Shown in pieces: positions 61,053 to 64,000 of a stretch of DNA of 64,000 bases (within the stretch, counting starts at the first letter, position 1; each line of letters opens with the position of its first letter). Below the pieces are notes generated by a model that did not search any database, was not told where the DNA came from, and worked only from the letters and a program-made list of their open reading frames with translations. The translations under genes were made by a program, and so were the position numbers. The DNA comes from DATBSL01 sp964561785 (GTDB lineage: Bacteria; Acidobacteriota; Vicinamibacteria; Fen-336): NCBI GenBank assembly GCA_964561785.1, contig CAZLRF010000006.1:1-64000 (forward strand), in the 5' to 3' direction.

Positions 61053-63362
61053 TCAGCGGATGCGGCGCGCCTGGGCCTCCCCCCAGGTGCGCACCCAGAC
61101 CCTCGTCCCGTCCGTTGCGACCTCGATCGTGCCATCGCGGTCGGTCCGCAGCACGAGTGCCCCCGCCGTGCGGTAGCGCTCGAGCACCTCGGGGTGAGGG
61201 TGCCCGAAGGTGTTGTGCGCTCCCGCCGAGACGAGGGCGAGGCGGGGCGCGGCCGCCTCCACGAAGCCCCGGCCGCTGCTCGACCGGCTGCCGTGATGGG
61301 CCACCTTCACCACGACCGACTGTGGAACCACGAGCGCCGCTTCCGCGTCCCCGGCGACGTCTCCCGTGAGCAGCAGGTGCACCTCCCCCAGCGACACGTC
61401 GAGAACGACGGAGTCCTCGTTGCGCACCCGCCAGGGCGGGCGGCGCGGGGGGCGGGGGCCGAGAACGCGCAGGCGCACGCCGTCCCAGTCGAGCCGCGCG
61501 CCGGCGGCGAGCGAGCGCCGCGCCGCTCCCAGGGCACGGAAGCGCTCGTCGATCCCCCGCCAGACGGGATCGCGCAGCGGCGCCGGCCCCTCCCACAGCT
61601 CCCCGACCCGGAACGCCCGGAGGAGGAACGGGACCCCGCCCACGTGGTCGGGGTGGGCGTGGGTCACGAGGACGGCGTCGAGCCGGCGGACGCCCAGCCG
61701 CCACAGCTCGGGCGCCACCCGCCGCTCGCCGGGATCGAAGCGCGGGTCCCGCGAGCCTCCCGCGTCGACGAGGAGCGCGCGTCCCGAGGGCGACCGCAGC
61801 AGCAGGCTGTCGCCCTGGCCCACGTCCACGACCGTGAGGTGGAGCCGTCCGTCCGCCGCGCCCGGCCGCCCCGCGACGAGGGCGACGTGGGAGGCGAGGA
61901 GCAAGCCCAGCCCGGCCACCCGCCGTCCGCGACGGAGCAGTCCGAGGCCGGCGGTCCACGAGGCGACCGCCGTCCACGTGGGCGAGGGCACCCGCAGGTC
62001 CAACCAGGGGCCCAGGGGGCCGAGGTCTCCGCAGCGGCGCAGGGCGTGTGCCGTCACCCACGCGACATCGCCCGCGGCCGAGGCGACGGGGGCGCCGAGG
62101 GCCTGCGCGGCGAGGACGCCGAGGCCGCCCAGGAGGACGACGCCCGACAGCGGCACGGCCAGGATGTTGAGCACGATCGCGGCGGGTGCCAGGCGGTGGA
62201 ACCAGGAGGCGAGGACGGGAGCGAGGACGCCCTGGGCGGCGATCGACGCGGCCACGGCGAGGTCGACCCGCAGCGGCAGCCTTCTCCACCCCTGGGTGAG
62301 GGGCCCCGCCAGGGCCAGGATCCCGAGCGTGGCGCCGAAGGAGAGCTGGAAGCCGACGTCGCCCGCGGAGGACGGGCGGGCCACGAGGAGCACGAGCGCG
62401 GCGAGGCCGAGCAGGTTCGCGACGTCGGTGTCCACGTCGATCGCCCGCCCGAGCAGGACCGCCGAGGCCATGAGGCTCGCCCGGACGACCGGCACGTCGC
62501 CCCCGACGAAGACCGCGTAGAGGCCCACGGCCGATGCCGTGACGCACGCGGTCGTCCACGGCCCGGCCCGCAGGGCGCGCAGAGCGAAGACGAGCAGCGC
62601 CGCGACCATCGCGACCTGGGCGCCGGAGAGGGCGAGGACGTGGTAGGTCCCCGAAGCCCGGAACGCCTCGGACGTCGCCGCGTCGATTCCCGAGCGGTCG
62701 CCGAGCACCATCGCCTGCACCAGCCCCCGCTCCACCCCCGGGAGGAGCCACCGCGCGAACGCGGCGCGTGCCTCCTCGCGCCGCCGCGCCACGAAGAGCC
62801 GCAGCGGCGCGCCGCCCTCCGGCAGGCGCTCGACCAGCCGGGCCGACTTGCAGGAGGCGAAGACCTCGTCACCGGCGCCCCGCCGAGGGGCCCGAAGGGC
62901 CGCCCACACCGCGAGGCGCTGCCCGTCGAGCAATCGGGGCCTCTTGTCCTCCCCCGCCACCTCCAGACGCGCACGACCCTCGGTCGGGACGGGATGCCCG
63001 GATCTCTCCTCGATCGCGTCGACGGCCAGCCGGAACGTGAGCCGGCCGTCCCGCTCCTCCGAGTCCCCTCGAACCGAACCGACGAGACGCACGACCCGCC
63101 CCGTCCCGCGTTCGGCCAGGCGCCACAGGGGCTGGCTCTCGACCTGCATCGCCTCGACGCTCGCCGCCGCCACCCCGAGGGCGAGCGCCGCGCCGCCGAG
63201 GCCGGCCATCGCCGCGCGTCCCTCCCCGGCCGCGAGCGAGGCCGCGAGGAGTGCGGCCGCGAGCGAGACGAGCGCGATCGCCTCGAGCGTGTTCCTTCCG
63301 GCCCCGGCGAGGAGGCAGCCGAGGCCGAACGCTCCGGCGAGGGCGAGGAGGGGACGGCGCAT
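61053..63362 (-). CDS. comEC: DNA internalization-related competence protein ComEC/Rec2
   Basis: 769 residues. N-terminal helices and an OB-like domain, the competence membrane domain (ASGTYHVLALSGAQVAMVAA, GGDVPVVRASLMASAVLLGR, SAGDVGFQLSFGATLGILAL) and a C-terminal metallo-beta-lactamase domain with LTVVDVGQGDSLLLRSPSG and the metal motif VTHAHPDHVGGVPFLL. It forms the channel for single-stranded DNA uptake in natural transformation. No comEA or pilus gene is nearby. ATG is eight bases from TATGGT. Confidence 0.95.
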   Translation of the reverse strand: MRRPLLALAGAFGLGCLLAGAGRNTLEAIALVSLAAALLAASLAAGEGRAAMAGLGGAALALGVAAASVEAMQVESQPLWRLAERGTGRVVRLVGSVRGDSEERDGRLTFRLAVDAIEERSGHPVPTEGRARLEVAGEDKRPRLLDGQRLAVWAALRAPRRGAGDEVFASCKSARLVERLPEGGAPLRLFVARRREEARAAFARWLLPGVERGLVQAMVLGDRSGIDAATSEAFRASGTYHVLALSGAQVAMVAALLVFALRALRAGPWTTACVTASAVGLYAVFVGGDVPVVRASLMASAVLLGRAIDVDTDVANLLGLAALVLLVARPSSAGDVGFQLSFGATLGILALAGPLTQGWRRLPLRVDLAVAASIAAQGVLAPVLASWFHRLAPAAIVLNILAVPLSGVVLLGGLGVLAAQALGAPVASAAGDVAWVTAHALRRCGDLGPLGPWLDLRVPSPTWTAVASWTAGLGLLRRGRRVAGLGLLLASHVALVAGRPGAADGRLHLTVVDVGQGDSLLLRSPSGRALLVDAGGSRDPRFDPGERRVAPELWRLGVRRLDAVLVTHAHPDHVGGVPFLLRAFRVGELWEGPAPLRDPVWRGIDERFRALGAARRSLAAGARLDWDGVRLRVLGPRPPRRPPWRVRNEDSVVLDVSLGEVHLLLTGDVAGDAEAALVVPQSVVVKVAHHGSRSSSGRGFVEAAAPRLALVSAGAHNTFGHPHPEVLERYRTAGALVLRTDRDGTIEVATDGTRVWVRTWGEAQARRIR

Positions 63363-63370
63363 CGCGGCGG

Positions 63371-63376
63371 ACCATA
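63371..63376 (-). promoter_or_regulatory. Putative -10 element of comEC
   Basis: TATGGT on the minus strand, eight bases before the comEC ATG; predicted leaderless. Confidence 0.4.
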
Positions 63377-63437
63377 CGCCGCGACGCTCCCCGCGTCCCG
63401 CCTCGACAGGACGGTTCCCGGACCGTCACAAGGCGGC

Positions 63438-64000
63438 TCACGACGCCCGGAGCCGGACCACCGCCTCCAGGTGGAAGGTGTCGGGGAAGAGGTCGAAGAG
63501 GAGCACGGCGTCCGGACGGAAGCCCCGCGCCGCGAAGGAGGCGAGGTCGCGCCCCAGCGTCGGAGGATCGCAGGAGACGTAGACCACCGCCTCCGGTCTG
63601 CGGGCGGCCACCGCCGACACCACCTCGGGACCCGCCCCGCTCCGAGGCGGGTCGAGCACGACGCGCTCGCCGGGCGCGGGGGGCACGTCGCCGAGCCGGC
63701 GCGCCACGTCCCCCTCGAGCACCCGCACGCGCCGCAGCCCGTTCTCGCGGGCCGCCCAGCGAGCGTCCTCGGCGGCGGTGGCCGACCACTCGACCGCCAC
63801 CACGTCCTCGCCCCGGGCGGCGAGCGGCATCGCGAACAGCCCGACCCCCGCGTACAGATCGAGCACCGGGCCCGTTCCCCGCTCGACGAGCCCCACCACC
63901 TCGCGGGCGAGCGGCTCGAGCAGGAAGCGGTTCGCCTGGAAGAAGGAGCGCACGTGGGCGCGCAGCCTCGCGCCGAGGACGGTGGCCTCGACGAACGGCG
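63438..64000 (-). CDS. RlmD/TrmA-type RNA (uracil-5-)-methyltransferase, C-terminal part
   Basis: About 187 codons are visible; the frame stays open to the window edge, so the N terminus is missing. Motifs: SFFQANRFLLEPLAREVVG, SAM site VLDLYAGVGLFAMPLA, VVLDPPRSGAGPEVV and the catalytic Cys in YVSCDPPTLGRDLASF. These enzymes make 5-methyluridine in 23S rRNA or tRNA through a covalent Cys adduct. Whether it is RlmD, RlmC or another member needs the missing TRAM and iron-sulfur part. comEC lies 75 bases downstream. Confidence 0.9.
   Translation of the reverse strand, partial: PFVEATVLGARLRAHVRSFFQANRFLLEPLAREVVGLVERGTGPVLDLYAGVGLFAMPLAARGEDVVAVEWSATAAEDARWAARENGLRRVRVLEGDVARRLGDVPPAPGERVVLDPPRSGAGPEVVSAVAARRPEAVVYVSCDPPTLGRDLASFAARGFRPDAVLLFDLFPDTFHLEAVVRLRAS

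Overview
The window is very G+C-rich chromosomal DNA from a Gram-negative bacterium. Evidence for an outer membrane is an LPS-transport operon (lptB and an LptC/LptA-type fusion), a YbgF/CpoB tail, an outer-membrane beta-barrel and several lipobox lipoproteins. The gene mix (type III polyketide synthase, HPr kinase with a mannose-type EIIA, DUF4388 and DUF1844 proteins, SLH-domain lipoprotein, SpoIIE-type phosphatase module) suggests Acidobacteriota or a neighbouring Myxococcota-like lineage. That placement is inference. I see no mobile element, phage, CRISPR array or rRNA; almost everything is packed coding sequence.

Layout. 1-5967 (+): end of cpoB, ssb, a translationally coupled trio of type III PKS, methyltransferase and FAD oxidoreductase, then a fused E1 alpha/beta 2-oxoacid dehydrogenase. 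5961-16333 (-): one ten-gene operon ackA, lptCA, lptB, rpoN, hpf, hprK, rapZ, EIIA-Man, HPr, ptsI, i.e. a regulatory PTS with no visible sugar permease. 16374-23568 (-): guaA, dnaE, accA, 3-hydroxyacyl-CoA dehydrogenase and a small unknown gene. 23652-26056 (+): beta-propeller lipoprotein, ctaB, DUF420. 26072-29088 (-): ydcH, pssA, Nudix and a small secreted protein, and tsaB-rimI. 29116-32213 (+): mutS, hsp20. 32221-36793 (-): a Crp-type regulator; trmJ, an unknown gene, hflX and a TPR-SLH lipoprotein. 36859-42099 (+): transglutaminase plus ABC exporter, then ispG. 42110-51610: gmd, an NtrC-type regulator, two lipoproteins, uvrA, a CtpA-type protease and an outer-membrane barrel. 51829-52084: divergent tRNA-Cys and tRNA-Gly. 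52112-56412 (-): a STAS/anti-sigma/phosphatase partner-switching module leading into cysS and yraN. 56431-64000 (-): ribF, DUF4388, TPR/zinc-finger and DUF1844 proteins, comEC, and a truncated RlmD-type rRNA methyltransferase.

Two genome-wide habits stand out. First, 21 gene junctions overlap by exactly four bases (GTGA, ATGA or TTGA). Second, non-coupled genes usually have a -10-like TANNNT hexamer, often as TGCTANNNT, only 6-13 bases before the start codon, which predicts leaderless or nearly leaderless mRNAs. Intrinsic terminators were not seen, and convergent genes nearly touch.

The most interesting candidates are the leaderless-promoter pattern, two divergent gene pairs whose -10 boxes physically overlap, hflX without an ATG/GTG/TTG start, the PKS trio beside a branched-chain-type E1, the PTS/LPS/sigma-54 operon, and the DUF1844/zinc-finger/DUF4388 membrane cluster.
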